From assembly GCA_051294375.1 (NCBI GenBank), contig CM119263.1:19330625-19394624 (forward strand): a stretch of 64,000 bases of DNA. The letters run 5' to 3'. The DNA is from Paraspadella gotoi. Taxonomy: Eukaryota; Chaetognatha. Every line of letters begins with the position of its first letter. The first letter of the stretch is position 1. The position numbers were made by a program, and so were the translations under genes. Below the pieces are notes generated by a model. That model ran no database searches. It was given only the letters and a program-made list of their open reading frames with translations, and had not been told where the DNA came from. This document shows, in pieces, positions 1 through 13,141 of the stretch.

Positions 1-137
1 AATCTCTCCTCTTCTTCCTCCTATCTCTCTCCTCCTCCTCCTCTTCTCGAACCTCCTCTTCTTCCTCCTCCTCCGCGTCGGACAGGTATGCCCGACTCTC
101 TTTCTCTCTCTCGCTCTCTGTTCTCTTTTGAGCTCTC

Positions 138-154
138 TCTCTCTCTACTCTCTC

Positions 155-233
<79 letters not shown>
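138..233. repeat. (CT)n microsatellite tract
   Basis: Nearly uninterrupted CT dinucleotides with occasional TT or CC breaks, about 95 bp. It is a pure homopyrimidine tract on the + strand. Confidence 0.95.
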
Positions 234-234
<1 letters not shown>

Positions 235-3200
235 ATCTTTCTCTCGCCGCTGGGTCCGAACTGACTTTTTTTTTAATTCTCGTCTGCAGCGATTTTCCCT
301 GTTTCGATCCACGAGTTTTCATCCACAGCCATTCGACTGTCGACGCTTCAAAAACCGGGAAACAGCGCCGCGATCTGTTTTGTTTGTTTTTCCAAAATAA
401 AAACAACCCATCAAAACCGGAATGTCTCGCTTATACTTTTTTTTTAAATAAAAAAAATCTTATCAACAAATTTAAATTTTATTATGTGATTTATAATTTA
501 AATTTTGTCGATCGACGAGGGTGGATTAATCCATTAATAGGGCGCCGCGAAATTTTAGATAATAGCACCGATTAGAAAAGAGCCTCTTCAAAAAAAGTCG
601 ACATCTTTCAACACTCGGGGATTAAAAAACATGGAGCGAATCATCAACGATTTCGTCTCCTTTTTGACATTTTGTCAGTTTTAGTCATTTTCGTCTCCGG
701 ATCAGCGAAGGACGATGATCTTTCCGACGCCCCGGTCGCCGGTCGCCACTCCCCCCGGGGGTGAAGCTGCCCCCTGCCCCCCTTTGCTCGGTCGGGGCGA
801 TGGCAACGGTTATCGTAAAACGGAGAGAACAATTTTTTAAAAAATCGTCTTCGTCGTCGTCGTCATCTTTTCCTCTCGCTTCCTCTCTTTTTATGTTTAA
901 AACCAAAATCGAAAAAAAAACTATGGTCTTTGTCATCATTCTGACATCGTGTCATTTTCCTGTCATCATCCAGGCTTTTCGTTCGCGTCATGTCGTCGGA
1001 ACACAAATCATCGCGACGTAAATATCCGCCCCAAAATTTTGGGGACTTTTGACGACGATGACGACGACGATGAAATGAATGACGACGACAGAGATGAATT
1101 TGCCGTTGATTCAACATTTCAATGGCTCAACGAATCAACAGTGGGCTTCAACGCAACTCGGGGATACTAGTTTTATTATTAAAACGAATAAGAAATAAAT
1201 ATTGTAAAAAACGAGTAAAAAACCAGTAAAAAACGCGGGCTCTGCAAAGACAATAAAAAAAATGCTGAAACCGAGGAATCGTAACGACGAGATCAACAAA
1301 CAAAAAAAAAACATTTAAAAAAATAAATAAATAAAGAGAGAATAAAAACCCGATATCCAAATTCCTCAGCCGTCAGCGCAAACAGCGAAAGAGTCAGCGA
1401 CACCCCCCCCTCTCTCCCTCCACCATCGCGGGGTTGACCTCGCCGGCATTTCCTGTCTCCAAATCGCGGATCGAAACTCGACCGATTGATCGATGCCGAT
1501 TCACTTTTGTTCGCCCAAAAGGTCGGAGGTCACGATCGTTGACCGAAACGATTGTGAACGGCCGCGTTGTAGTCGTCGTCGTCGTCGTCGTCGTCGTAGT
1601 TTGTTTGTTGTTGTTGTTGTTGTTGATCTCGATTCGGAGCTCGTAAAGATCTCGTGGCCAGACCCTGAGTCGTAAAAGGTACGGGGGTGCGGAGTAGGAG
1701 GAAGAGGAAGAGGAGGAGGAAATGAGAGAATGAGGGGTAAGAAAAGATGAATAACAAAGAAAGAGAAAGACTAAATTGCGTCGTAAAATATGTTAACCAT
1801 TGTAAAAAATGTAAAATTGTGTTATTATCTTCTTTTTTACAGACATTAAATCCTAATATAATTAAACAAATTTTAGTCTAATTAATTCTCCTATTACACG
1901 CTATTTTGTATATTTAAAATATATACTAAACTCAAGTGAGACTTCACAGAGTCTCTGAAACAGAAATTACAAAATAAAAATATAACAATAAGATTTATAA
2001 ATTATGGTTAAAAAAAAACCTCGTTTCTTTAATTCGATCTGAATTCGGAATTAATTAAAAGAGACGTTCAATTGACTCACTTCCGTCCATATATTTTGTC
2101 CTCTAGTCCTGAACCCTTGACCGGGTTCACGACTCCCCTCGGCACGCGTTCGCTCCTTTTATTAGCTCCTACTCTTCATCACTCCTCTCCTTTTTCTTTC
2201 CCGACGGAGTCAAGTTTTGAGTTCAACCCCTAATCGTAACCTCCCCCCCTCTTGAGCTTCCGACCCTTGGGAAAGCGGTGAGCGAGGCCAAGGAAAGAGA
2301 AGGGGAGCGGGGGACAGAGGGGGCGTGGCGATCGCGGGTGGGGGTTCGTGTCGGGTCTTTTTCGACGAATCGATCGATGCAGACGATCGAACGAAATCGG
2401 AGACGATCCTCGGATCCCTTCGTTTCGCGGTCAGAATAACGACAACGACAACAATAACCTTTTTGGAGTTTAAAACGGCCGTGGATTTTCGTCCGCCGCT
2501 CCTCCCCCCCTCCCTGCCCCCTCTAAACTGGGGACGACGACGGAGTGAGCTCTCGTTAAATATCCATCCTTCTCAATCCCAGGACCTTTTTTTTTGGGGG
2601 GGGGTAGTTCAAGGATTACGAGGATAAGAAACTGGATCGCCCAAATCGTATTAACCGCTTATTATGAAAGAGAAACAAACATCCTTTTAATAATCGCCCA
2701 TCATCGTTTTACGAGAAAAGATTTAACCGAAGCCTATTTTTACGGCTCGGGCGACGACGACGACAATGGCGACGATGCGATTGATCTCAGGAAACGGGTG
2801 ATCATCCTTTGAAACAATACCCGCGAAAAAAAAGGAAATAATTAAAGAAAGAAAATAAGGGAAAGAGAAAGAAAGAAAGGAAAGCGGCCGTGAAAATAAT
2901 CGAGAAATCCCGTGCGGATTCTTGAGGACCTCGTGCCGGGACCGAGGACTGAAAAGGGGAACGGTTGGGGATGTAGGAGCTTAGTAGAGTGGAGGAGTGA
3001 GGTGGAGGAGTTGGGGGAGCACTGCGGACAGAGGAGTTGGGGGAGCAGTGTGGACCGAGGAGATTTCTTTCTCAACTCGGAATCTTCTCTTTCGGTTTCG
3101 GGACGAAAAAGAACATTTTTTTTCGTGTCTCACAAACCTTTTTGCCAATTTTTTTTTCTTTCTAAAAAAAAAAGAAAAAATACGACAGAAGAAAAGCTCG

Positions 3201-4532
3201 GGAAAAAAAACGAAAAGACCAAAAAGAAAACAAATTATTGAAAGGCGAAAAGAAGAGAAAAATATCCAAACTCGTTTTCTTTCTTTTTCTCTTTGGATCA
3301 TTTCTTTTTTTTTTCTTTTAAACTCACGCGACTTTTGAAATCGAAAATAATGAGAGGGAGAAAAAAAAGTTACGTGGGGCAAAAACAATAGCGACTGAAT
3401 GGAGAGACATCGTTTCCTCTGTAATCGAAACGGGGGGTCCCTTTGGACTTTTGCCTTTTCACTCATTTTTTTATCCCCTTTTTTTATCCGTTTTAAAATT
3501 TCTTGAGCTTCATGCTTTCGATGCCGTCACGATTTTGAGTAAAGATTACACATTTTTTTTCAGTAAACGGGTTTTCTGACTAATTTCTATGGATTTCCTG
3601 ACTAAAACAAAGTTGATGGAACTTTTGGCTTTCCACGAATGATAAATGGCGCCGAGGAATCTTGCGAGAATTCGATGCCACCCATGAGATTTCAAAGAAA
3701 ACCTATGGGAATTAATGGAAACCAATGAAACAACTGAAGCCGTTGGAGATGAGACGATTTTGAGTAGATTTTTGGTAGAACAACTAGAAATTTTGTAATC
3801 AAGATTTTTGAATTAAGACCTTGCAGAGTTTTTTATAAAATTCATTTATTTGGTCTTTTCTTGCCATGAGTAAATTAATTATTTAATTTGATTCTTTATG
3901 TTGAAAGTGAGGAACTATTACAGCTTTTTTAAAGAAATTCAGTTTTTAAAAATCCAAAAGCCAAGTATTTTAAAAAGTTTTTTTTTAAACTCCTCGTATT
4001 CTCACGAGCAGATTGAGCGAAGAATATTTTCGGTTAAAGTCGTGAATTATAATGAAAAGAAAGCATAACTTTACACGGATCTATCCCGTTAGCTAATTTA
4101 CTTGAAATAACAAGCGATTTAATAATTAAACCAAAATATTTTCATTTCGATGACTCATATTGACAGAGCTCTCGATTTACGATTTTCCATTTTCAATTTC
4201 GCTTTCTGCTTGTCGATTTTATTTTTATTTCACTTTTAACTTCAGCTCTTTGATTATAACCTCTTGTTTAAGCTTTCTAATTTAAGCTTTAGCTTCCTAC
4301 TTCAGCCTTCGATTTCTGACTTCGATTTTAGCATTAGATTTTAGCCTTTCGATTTCCGCTTCCGATCTCAGCCGGCGAATGCTCTTTCCGCTCCTCGTTC
4401 CGCTTCTGATTCTATTTCTTCGGCTCATTTGATTTCTTTATTCCCAATTTTTTTCTATTTAATCCCTACTGTCAGCCTCACTCTTCTATCTTCGTTCTCT
4501 GTTTCTGTTTTCATTTCTCGGCCACCGTAACC

Positions 4533-4539
4533 CTCTCTC

Positions 4540-4630
<91 letters not shown>
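4533..4630. repeat. (CT)n microsatellite tract
   Basis: About 98 bp of CT dinucleotide with a few single-base interruptions. It is followed at 4745-4785 by a CGT triplet tract. Neither shows coding potential. Confidence 0.95.
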
Positions 4631-4633
<3 letters not shown>

Positions 4634-5663
4634 GTTTTTGCTCTTTGTCTGTTCTTCCATAAACAAATTATTTTAAATCGTTTCTCTCTTATCTTTGCCG
4701 CCATCGCTGTTGATTTTGGACTTTCGATGAGCATAGATCCCGGTCTTCGTCGTCGTCGTCGTCGTCGTCGTCTTGGTCGGCGTCGTCAGGTGTCATATCA
4801 AGATTTTATTGTCGATATTCGTGTTGTTGTTGTTCTTCATTGTTCCTCGTTCGGCTTCCGTCTCAGCGGTCGGGACTCGGGAGAGCGAGAGCCTTTTGAG
4901 TTTTGAGGCTCACGGATTTGGGAGGCGAGAGGGTTCAAAGGTGAACCGCTAAACAATTCGTTCAGCGAACGAAAATTTCGTATGAACAGTTCGACTTAAA
5001 AATATTGTGCACTACTGCTGATTTGATAGCAAGGTGCAACGTATCGTCCAAGATACTTTAAAAAATCTTTTCCCGTTAGGACACACTATAGTCTATACCA
5101 TCTTTTTCGAAATTTAAAAAAAAATATATTATTTCCATTTTTTTACTCAATGTTGATTTAAGGTTTACATTTCATAACGTTCACCAAAGGAATCAATTGG
5201 TCCTTTGCTATTTATTTTATCGGAATAAATTTGTTGTAATTTCTCAAGCTCCAGTATTTTATATTACACATATACGTGAACAGAGAGACTCTTACCGGCT
5301 TCGGGTGACCAAAGTGAAAATCTAAATTCTAATGGATTTTTCCCATCAACGTAAAAAGAAGGCATCGTGCTGCTATTCCTATAGATAAATAATTCAATTA
5401 CGCTTGAATTGAAAATTAGATTCAAAGAAACGAACGAGCGAGAAAAAAAGGTAAATCTTTCGGCGACGCCTCAATAATAAAGTTGGAAAAATGTAGACAG
5501 GACAAGCATCCTCCATGTCCCGTTTTCTTCAACTCCCACCTACCCTCCATCCACTAATCGACGACAGTCATTCGCTAAGACCAGTTCCCATACACGTTTT
5601 TTCTTTCCCTTTCTCTCTCTATCTCTTTTTCCATTTCCATCCACTTGAGACTCAAGAGTCCGG

Positions 5664-5675
5664 GGTTCGATTCCC
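5664..5675 (+). other. tRNA B-box-like sequence
   Basis: The 12-mer GGTTCGATTCCC matches the internal RNA polymerase III B box of tRNA genes. No matching A box, cloverleaf or terminator was found, so this may be a tRNA-derived SINE remnant or chance. A similar B-box-like string lies on the minus strand at 6287-6298. Confidence 0.3.
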
Positions 5676-6726
5676 AGCCTCCTCGACTCGACTCGCTGAA
5701 TCTCGTCAAAATGAATCGATTCATCAGATTTTTGATTTCTCTGAATTAGAAAAGAAAAAAAAACCTTTTGTTTCGCTTCGAATTTTTTCGGTTCTGATTT
5801 GAATTTCTTTCCGAATCGTCGCGTTTCCTTGTCTCTCCTTGTTTGTCTTCGTCTTGTCTCTGTCTTGTTTCCGCCTTGTCCTTATCTCTTTTCGCGCGAC
5901 GACTGCTTCTCAATTCATTGAGTTAATTCTTTGATCGATTGTTCTCTTTACTTTCGCAACTTCGGCTTCGATTTGTAGATTTATTGCAAAGTTTATTGTA
6001 CAATGGTCTTTCGTTTCGGAGATCAATTATCTTACATTAACTCCGTTCTGTGAACTCAGCAATTGTAGGATTTATGATTGTACAAAGAACGTAATCAAAT
6101 TAGTTGGTAAGATCGATTTTAAATTTGTGTTTGTTTTTAGTTAAGCGATATAAAAATTTAACAACTAGACAATATAATAAACGCATTAAAATACTTACAA
6201 GAAGTTTAAATAAATATACGTAAAAATACGAACGTCATTTGATTGCTTACCTCACGAGACAAATCCAAGAGATTCTGACGCCAGAAGAATCGAACCTGTT
6301 CAAATAGTTACCCCAGCAAAGAAAAAAGAACAAAAAAAAAAAAACAAAAACAAAAACAAAAAAAAGGAAAGAAAAAGTAAACATTCGAATTAAAGTTCTT
6401 AATCGCGTTAAGTCGCTTCGTTTCTCGATCTTTTCTTTCATTTTTATTCATTTCAATTATTTGAATTAATTTAATGGTCTTTCGGTCTCGTTTTATTTTA
6501 AGCTCCTCTTTCGGCGTCGCGAGTTTATTCGTTTGTTCGTTTGTTCGTTTGTTCGTTTGTTTTTTTGTCAATTTCACCTCGCGTTTTCTTCTGAGGTAGA
6601 GACTGGGATTTTCATTTCTTTTTCGGCTCATCGTTCTCTAATCTTTATATTTTTTGAAATGGCGACTTTTTTGTTTCTTGACGCAAACAATTCTTAAACC
6701 AAAAATACTTTGATCCTTGAATTACG

Positions 6727-6736
6727 AATTTTGATT

Positions 6737-6819
<83 letters not shown>

Positions 6820-6850
6820 CACCTAGTTTTTTTCGCGCTTATGATTTTCA

Positions 6851-6936
<86 letters not shown>

Positions 6937-6964
6937 GCCACACCTAGTTTTTTTCGCGCTTATG
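6727..6964 (+). repeat. Tandem duplication of a unit containing a (CT)n tract
   Basis: Two direct copies follow each other. Each starts with GATTTTCACTCTC, continues through a long CT tract and ends with CACACCTAG, poly-T and CGCGCTTATGA. The first copy spans about 6731-6845 and the second 6842-6964. The copies differ mainly in CT-tract length. Confidence 0.85.
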
Positions 6965-7204
6965 AAAATCCTTTTAATTTTCGGTTTTTAATCTCGGACC
7001 CCAAATTAATAGATTTTCCTCAACATTGACACGTTTTCTCGCCCATCGACCTTTTCGTCGTCATCATCGTGGTCGTCGTCGTCTTCATCGTCGACTTTCT
7101 CATCGTTATTGTTGTCGTCGTCGTCGTCGTCGTCGTCGTTTTCGTGTCGCGCTTATGAGCCGACGAATTTCAACACTCATCATCCTGAGAAAATAAAGAT
7201 TTCG

Positions 7205-7318
<114 letters not shown>

Positions 7319-7756
7319 AATTGGAAAACATTTTTCCTTCTGCGTTTCTATTTCTAATCAAACGCAATATTTCTTTGTCTCAGATTTCAAACTCGACGAA
7401 TTACAACAATATGCGCCTTCAACGTTGCGGAACCGACAAGAAAACAGATGAAGTGATTATCACAAACTGTCGTGAATGAAAGACGACGAAGACGAAAAAC
7501 GAAATCGGATTCAATCCAAAAAAAAATTATATCTTCATGGTCTGTGATTCGAAGACTCATCATTCCGTGATTCCAAAAGGCATCGCGCTTCACCGATCAA
7601 TTTCTTCTCCGTTCACCGACTCCGTTTCGTGATTCCCGTGATCAAAATCTTCGATTTTCGCCGATGTTGTGATTCTCGGAATTTCCCACCCGAAACTAGA
7701 CTCCTTTACTCATCAGCCCCTACCCCGCCGCTGCATCTCCTCCCGCGCCGTCGCTG

Positions 7757-10700
7757 ATGGAAAACGAGTCGGTCCGGTCGGACCGGACCGATAGGTCGGA
7801 CCGTAATAGACACAGGGGATACGGACAAAGCGGGCAGACCGGGCACGAGCGGAGTCATAATCGCCACAACCGGTCGTCGGGCGAACATCATTACGGAAAT
7901 CATCGGAGCAGCGGCGATAGCAGAGATGGACATCACAGGTTGGTCAATGGTCAATGGTCACTGGGTTCTGGGCAATGTTAGGATTATTACTAATAATATG
8001 AGGCCTCTTTTAGGATATATATTAGGATTATTCAATTTATGGCTTCATGTTTTTACTTTGTAAACTTTGTAAACTTAACTATTTTAACTTTTTATCGATT
8101 AAACTAAATTACAGAAAAATAAAGTTTAGCCGTATTTAAAGAGAGGGAACTTAATGTCAACGGTTGTTTTGCGAAATCAATTCCCGACAATTTACGATTT
8201 TCGGAATAAGTAATTGCGTGAGTCATTGCGTTGCAACATGCTCTCTGAATAACTTCGTGAGAATATTGGATTGTGCATTTGTTGATTCGCAGAAAAAAAA
8301 AGCGCGTTGCGTGGATGACTATTACCGCTCCCTTGCGTGAATCGTATTCAGCGAAGATAGGAAAAACAAATGATAAACCATTTTACCTTTCCGCTGACAG
8401 ACGACATCAGCGCCGTTCTCGTTCGGGTGACGCCCCATCTCGACAGCGAGACGAACGATCCGTGACCATCAACGCTCCCAGCGGCGACGAAGGTGACCTT
8501 TCGGACGAAAGACTCGACGATGGCATTCAAGTCCAGATTCTGCCGCAAGAGGATCGGTGGGACACCGCCACTGCCATTACTGATGCCACGACTGCCTATA
8601 CGGGTAGGAAATAATAATTATATAATTATATAATATTAATAAACGAAAATAACCATTAATATTTCGTTGGCCTTAAACCCAAATTCGCACAAAATTAAAA
8701 TATCGTAACAATTTAGATATATATGTAATTTTGTTTTTTTTATTATTATCCTCGCTCCAGGCTACAGTTTGGAGGATCTGTCCAAAATTGAAAAACCCGA
8801 CCACCTCATCGGCTCCGAATGCGGCCGGTGGGTGGCGCCCACCTTTACCGCGATTCTGTCGATGCTTAGCTTCGTTTCGCCCATTCTCATGGTAAGGAAT
8901 CCACTGCACGCATGAAAAGAAAGAAAGAGAAGAGAAAGAAAAGAGACATAATCAATTAGTCACTCATAATTAGTTAAATATACGAATATATATCGATTAA
9001 ACTTTTTTTTCTATTTACTAGAGAAGGTTTGTACAACGAATTAATTCTCCTTCAGGTCCTCATCCCCAAACTGCCCGTGATCCCCGGGGCCTTCAACACG
9101 ACAGCCCCGGCGATGCAGTGCCTCCCCGAGTGCGAGGGCCTCCTCATTTCCCTCGCCTTCAAACTCTTCTTCCTCCTCATCGGATCTTGGGCCGTCTTCT
9201 ACAAGATCCCCAAGTCGACCCTTCCGAGAATATTCATGTTCAGGTACGAATGAAAAAGAATGACGTAACTAAAATAAATAAATACATATTCAATAATTCT
9301 AAATATTCCTTTTTCAGAGCCTTGATTTTATTCCTCGTCTTCGTACTCACCTTCAGCTTTTGGCTTTTTTACGGAGTCAGAATAATCCAAAAGAAATACA
9401 ATCACTACTACAATATCGTCTCATTCGCAGGTGAGGCTGCAATTATATTTAAAAAAAAATTGATTGCGTCATGCAATCATCTGATTCTGACTTGGCATTT
9501 TTCTGAGCCCGTACTGAAAAGAATTCCAGGGTGACAATGTTTATTTAATATATATTCGCAGAGGGGCCGTGTTTAAAAAACAATTTTTTTAAGCAATAAA
9601 TATAAACTTGACACCAGGAATTTAATGTACTTCTTGACAATTTACGTTTAACTCTTCCACGTCGTTGAAATCAATTGAGCACGTGGACGGGCGCCTCGAA
9701 ACATATGAGGTTCTTGCCGCCGGTAGTGACTGCCCACTTGATCACGGTCTGCACCGGCGGAGTGTAATCCGGGATCGTCAGATCCATGCTGTACTCCGTG
9801 ACTTCACCGGCTTTCACCGGGCACACGAGACCGCCGCCCTCGCAAGCTTTGGGGTGGGGGGGATTCCAGGGCACCCAAACGGGACCTTCGATGGGGAAAC
9901 GGGGCGTTTAAAAATCTGGTTGAGCTTCACACCTCGACTTTTAACTCNNNNNNNNNNNATACTCACCGACTTTAGCACTGATTTCGGTCGTCGCTTCGTT
10001 AATGGGAGAGATGCCTTCGTTGGTTTTCAACGTGACTTTGGCTTTTATGATATCATCTCGTTTAAGCTCGCAGGGTTGAGCAGGATCCGTATTTCGACAG
10101 CCATTCAGATCTGAATGGAATTGAAAAATAAAATTCTCTCTTTATTTTACCCCCAACGGACGGTCGCCGAATCGTCTTCAACATACTTTTTTTTAAAGGA
10201 ATTTCAGTGCAGAACGTGGCCATATTCAATGATATCGGGAAAAGATAAAAAAAAACAAAAAACCTGCTGGCGTCTGACTTACCGACTTGGCTAATGGTTG
10301 ATAAAACCGACCCGCAGTCTTTCCATATCGCTTCCGTTCCCGACAGGACGAAGGCGACCATTCCCGCGAAAACGATAAATTTATTCATCGTTAATTCTGG
10401 TTAATTTATTGCCGAGAATCTTTTCCTTCTAAAATTGCGTCGAAGAATTCTTGAATTCTGATTTTATACCGAAAACTTTGACCTTATCTTGGTGAAAAAC
10501 GCGACCTTTTCCACTTTTTGAGTGACTCTTTGGTAGAAAGGCAGCTGTGATTAATGCAACGAATGGATTTTTGACGATTAATTGGATTAAGATCAACGTT
10601 CGCGAGGTTACGAGAAAAAAAAAAGGGGAAATAATAGTGGCTTCGCAATCCCCTGTATGTTTTAGTCTCAGTTAAATCACGAGATTACTACTCATTCTCC

Positions 10701-12314
10701 CAATTAAGCGATAACCCAAGCATAAATTTAGATTTTTTTTTTTTTGGGTACGAAACCGATTGTTCGATATAATCCTTCAAATAATTTATTTTTAGTTTCG
10801 CTGGTCGATGCTCTTTTGTTCCTCCACTACCTCGCCGTCATTCTTATCGAGATAAGACATCTGACGACAAGATTTATCGTTAAAGTCTCGCGGTCGCCGG
10901 ACGGAGAGACGAGATGCTTTACTTTGGGAGAACTGAGGTGAGGAAGCGAGAGTCGAGGAATACGGGGAAACTTAGTCAATGACTATTGACTATTGACTAA
11001 TAATTAAGGTGAAAGCCAAAACAAGGATGAAAATTAAAGTAAAAGAACATCGTAAAAAAGAGATTAATCTCTTCCCTCTCTTTTTCCAGCATCCAACGAG
11101 CGGCCGTCCATTGTTTGGAACAGTACTACAAGGAGTTCCCGACCTACAACCCGTTCCTGGAGACGATACCCGGATCGAAGTCCTCGCGGGGGGCGGGGCT
11201 CAAGTCGCCCGCCGCCAAGTTCAAGATGTACTCGATCGACGGCGATCAAAAGGCCGACTCGGGCGCCGCCGCCGCCGGCATCATCGCCGCCAACTCGTCG
11301 AGGCGATCAGACAGGGGCGGACACAACGACCGCTTCTACGAGGTTATTTTATTTATTTATTAATTATTGTTATCAGAGTTATCACTTTCATCTAATTTTA
11401 TCTAATCCCTAATTTTCTGCGCCACAATCATCGATTTCTCGCATAACTCGACCTCCTTCCGAATCAGGAACTCGAGTACGAGCGTCGAGTTCGAAAACGC
11501 AAGGCCCGTCTCGTTCTCGCCGCCGAAGAGGCTTTCACTCACATCCGCCGCCTCAACGCCACCCTGGCCACCCCAGCCTCGGGCGCCGCCCTCCCCATGG
11601 ACCCCCACGAGGCGGCGCAGGCCATCTTCCCCTCAATGGCCAGGTCGTTGCAGAAGTTCCTTCGCATCACGAGGCAGCAACCATGGCACACCATGGACTC
11701 TGTCCTGCAGCATCTCGCCACCTGCATCGCCAACGACATGACGCCCAAGGTGAGTTTTTTGAGTGACTGATAAGNNNNNNNNNNGATAAGATTTCCTTCT
11801 TCTTTACGATGCCGCGTAAAGATTTTATTTGTTGAAACGTTTGTTTTCGTTTTCTTTATACTCGTAGTCTTTTACTCGATTACATTCTTTCTTTATTCAA
11901 CGTTCTTTTCTTCCCATCGCTTCAATCCTTCCTCTCTCCTTACGAACCAACCCAGGCTTTCCTCCAAAAGTACCTGAAAGAGACTTCCATTCTCCACCAA
12001 TCGGATCGCGGGATTCGGGCCACAGAGCAGTGGGTGCTTGTGAGCGACCACGTCATCTCTCGCACGGTCGAGGACGAGATGGAGTTTCAGCTCAAACAGT
12101 CCGACGTCTCCCTCTTGTGCCAGGTAAAGAAAAATTGATCGATATCTCTAGTTTAAATAGTTCAAATTATTCGACGGCATTTTATATCATCATCTCCCCG
12201 TGATTTGTTCATTTTAAGGTGAAAAAGATTCCCCACATAAGCATCCTAGAGGAGGTGGTGGACCCGAAGAAGAACCGGTTCGTCCTTCGTCTCAACTCGG
12301 AAACGAGCGTCTGA
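7757..12314 (+). CDS. Vang: Van Gogh/Strabismus (Vangl) planar cell polarity membrane protein
   Basis: Ten coding exons: 7757-7938, 8401-8603, 8761-8891, 9056-9243, 9318-9430, 10796-10937, 11090-11342, 11468-11749, 11956-12123, 12219-12314. All are in phase and give about 585 residues, near the family length. The protein has an Arg/His/Ser-rich cytoplasmic N terminus, four hydrophobic segments (two in exons 3-4, a third in exon 5 ending in [10 protein letters not shown], a fourth in exon 6 at [12 protein letters not shown]), and a long C-terminal cytoplasmic tail. Family landmarks include [36 protein letters not shown] and the terminal PDZ-binding motif ETSV. Family knowledge: Vang acts at the plasma membrane with Prickle, opposite Frizzled/Dishevelled, to set planar polarity. 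NPC2 is nested in the intron 9431-10795, and an 11-bp N gap falls in the same intron. Confidence 0.96.
9671..10388 (-). CDS. NPC2: NPC2-like ML-domain lipid-binding secreted protein, nested in a Vang intron
   Basis: Three exons on the minus strand: 10283-10388, 9967-10110, 9671-9885. They join in phase to about 154 residues, the usual NPC2 size. A signal peptide is clear ([20 protein letters not shown]), followed by the ML domain with the expected cysteines: WKDCGS, LNGC, QPCEL, HPKACEG, LVCPV and NLICFEAP. Family knowledge: NPC2 proteins are secreted or lysosomal and bind sterols or other lipids; arthropod-type paralogues also serve in immunity or chemosensing. The whole gene lies inside a Vang intron on the opposite strand. 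The acceptor for exon 3 (ATCGAAG before 9885) is weak, and an N gap at 9948-9958 lies in that intron, so the exon 2-3 join is the least certain part. Confidence 0.88.
9948..9958. other. Assembly gap (11 N)
   Basis: Eleven unresolved bases inside the second NPC2 intron and the fifth Vang intron. True gap size is unknown. Confidence 0.99.
11775..11784. other. Assembly gap (10 N)
   Basis: Ten unresolved bases in Vang intron 8, 26 bp after the exon donor. The flanks repeat the string GATAAG, which may reflect a small join artefact. Coding exons are not touched. Confidence 0.99.
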
Positions 12315-12754
12315 AAGGATCGAAGGATCGACCGCGATCGTGGAATCCTGAAGGAGAGGATTACTCATCCCAAAACAATCTACAAGGAAAGCTCATCTCA
12401 GTGACGACAAAAACAAACAACAAACTGGAAATCCTTCATAACTCACCTCACCTCACCTCTCGTTCTTGCATCTCCCGCCAAACAGAATCCTCTTCATCCT
12501 CCCTCCCCTTTCATGTCCCCCCCCTCCTCTTTCGCCCATTCAATCCGCACAGTCATTAATTATTAATAATTGATTAGTTCTTCATTCGATCATGAGACTA
12601 AGAGGCGTTTCCATGGCGACTCGTTTCTCGTCAAATCCGCTATTTAGGCACTAAAGTCAACATTATAATTCCCGTCATCGTGTAAATACTTAAAATTGTA
12701 TTCGTTGAAAATTTTCAATTTATTCGTCTTTCGTTTCTGTATAAGTTTTTTTGA

Positions 12755-12760
12755 AATAAA
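12755..12760 (+). terminator. Poly(A) signal of Vang
   Basis: AATAAA lies 441 bp after the Vang stop codon in an AT-rich 3' flank, followed by T/GT-rich sequence. It is the best candidate for the 3' end of the Vang mRNA. Confidence 0.55.
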
Positions 12761-13141
12761 TTAACGAATTGTTGCCATATTTATGTGTATTTCATTTTGT
12801 TTTCATTAAAAAAACAAGTCATGGCTCTTTTAAAACTACTACCAAAATCTTTATATTATTAATACAGCGTCAGAGAGAGTGAAAAAGTGGTAAATGGGAG
12901 GTAGGTAAACTTAAATATGCCCCGGTACAACGGCATTAAAAAAATGAAAACAAAATATAAAGGGTAAGTAAATCAAAAATTCGTATACACCAAACGACTA
13001 CCTAACCAGTCAACCTCGATACCAATTCTGAGAGAAGAGTAACAAAAAATGTTTAGTATCGTCAATACATACATTCGTACGATTAAAAAAAAAATAACAG
13101 TTGAAACAAATTTGTAACAAAATTCGCTGGCTAAGACTTCA

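Noticed and set aside
21-400. Open frames in CT/GA tracts (Arg-Glu and Ser-Leu repeats)
   Set aside because: They are translations of dinucleotide repeats. The same holds at 4486-4734, 6738-6941, 7109-7367 and 56040-56424.
2325-3466. Open frames of 70-160 codons upstream of Vang
   Set aside because: Low-complexity composition, frames on both strands overlapping, no family motifs and no splice partners.
10744-10795. Upstream extension of Vang exon 6 frame
   Set aside because: The acceptor TTTTTAG at 10789-10795 and the restored family sequence [11 protein letters not shown] place the exon start at 10796.
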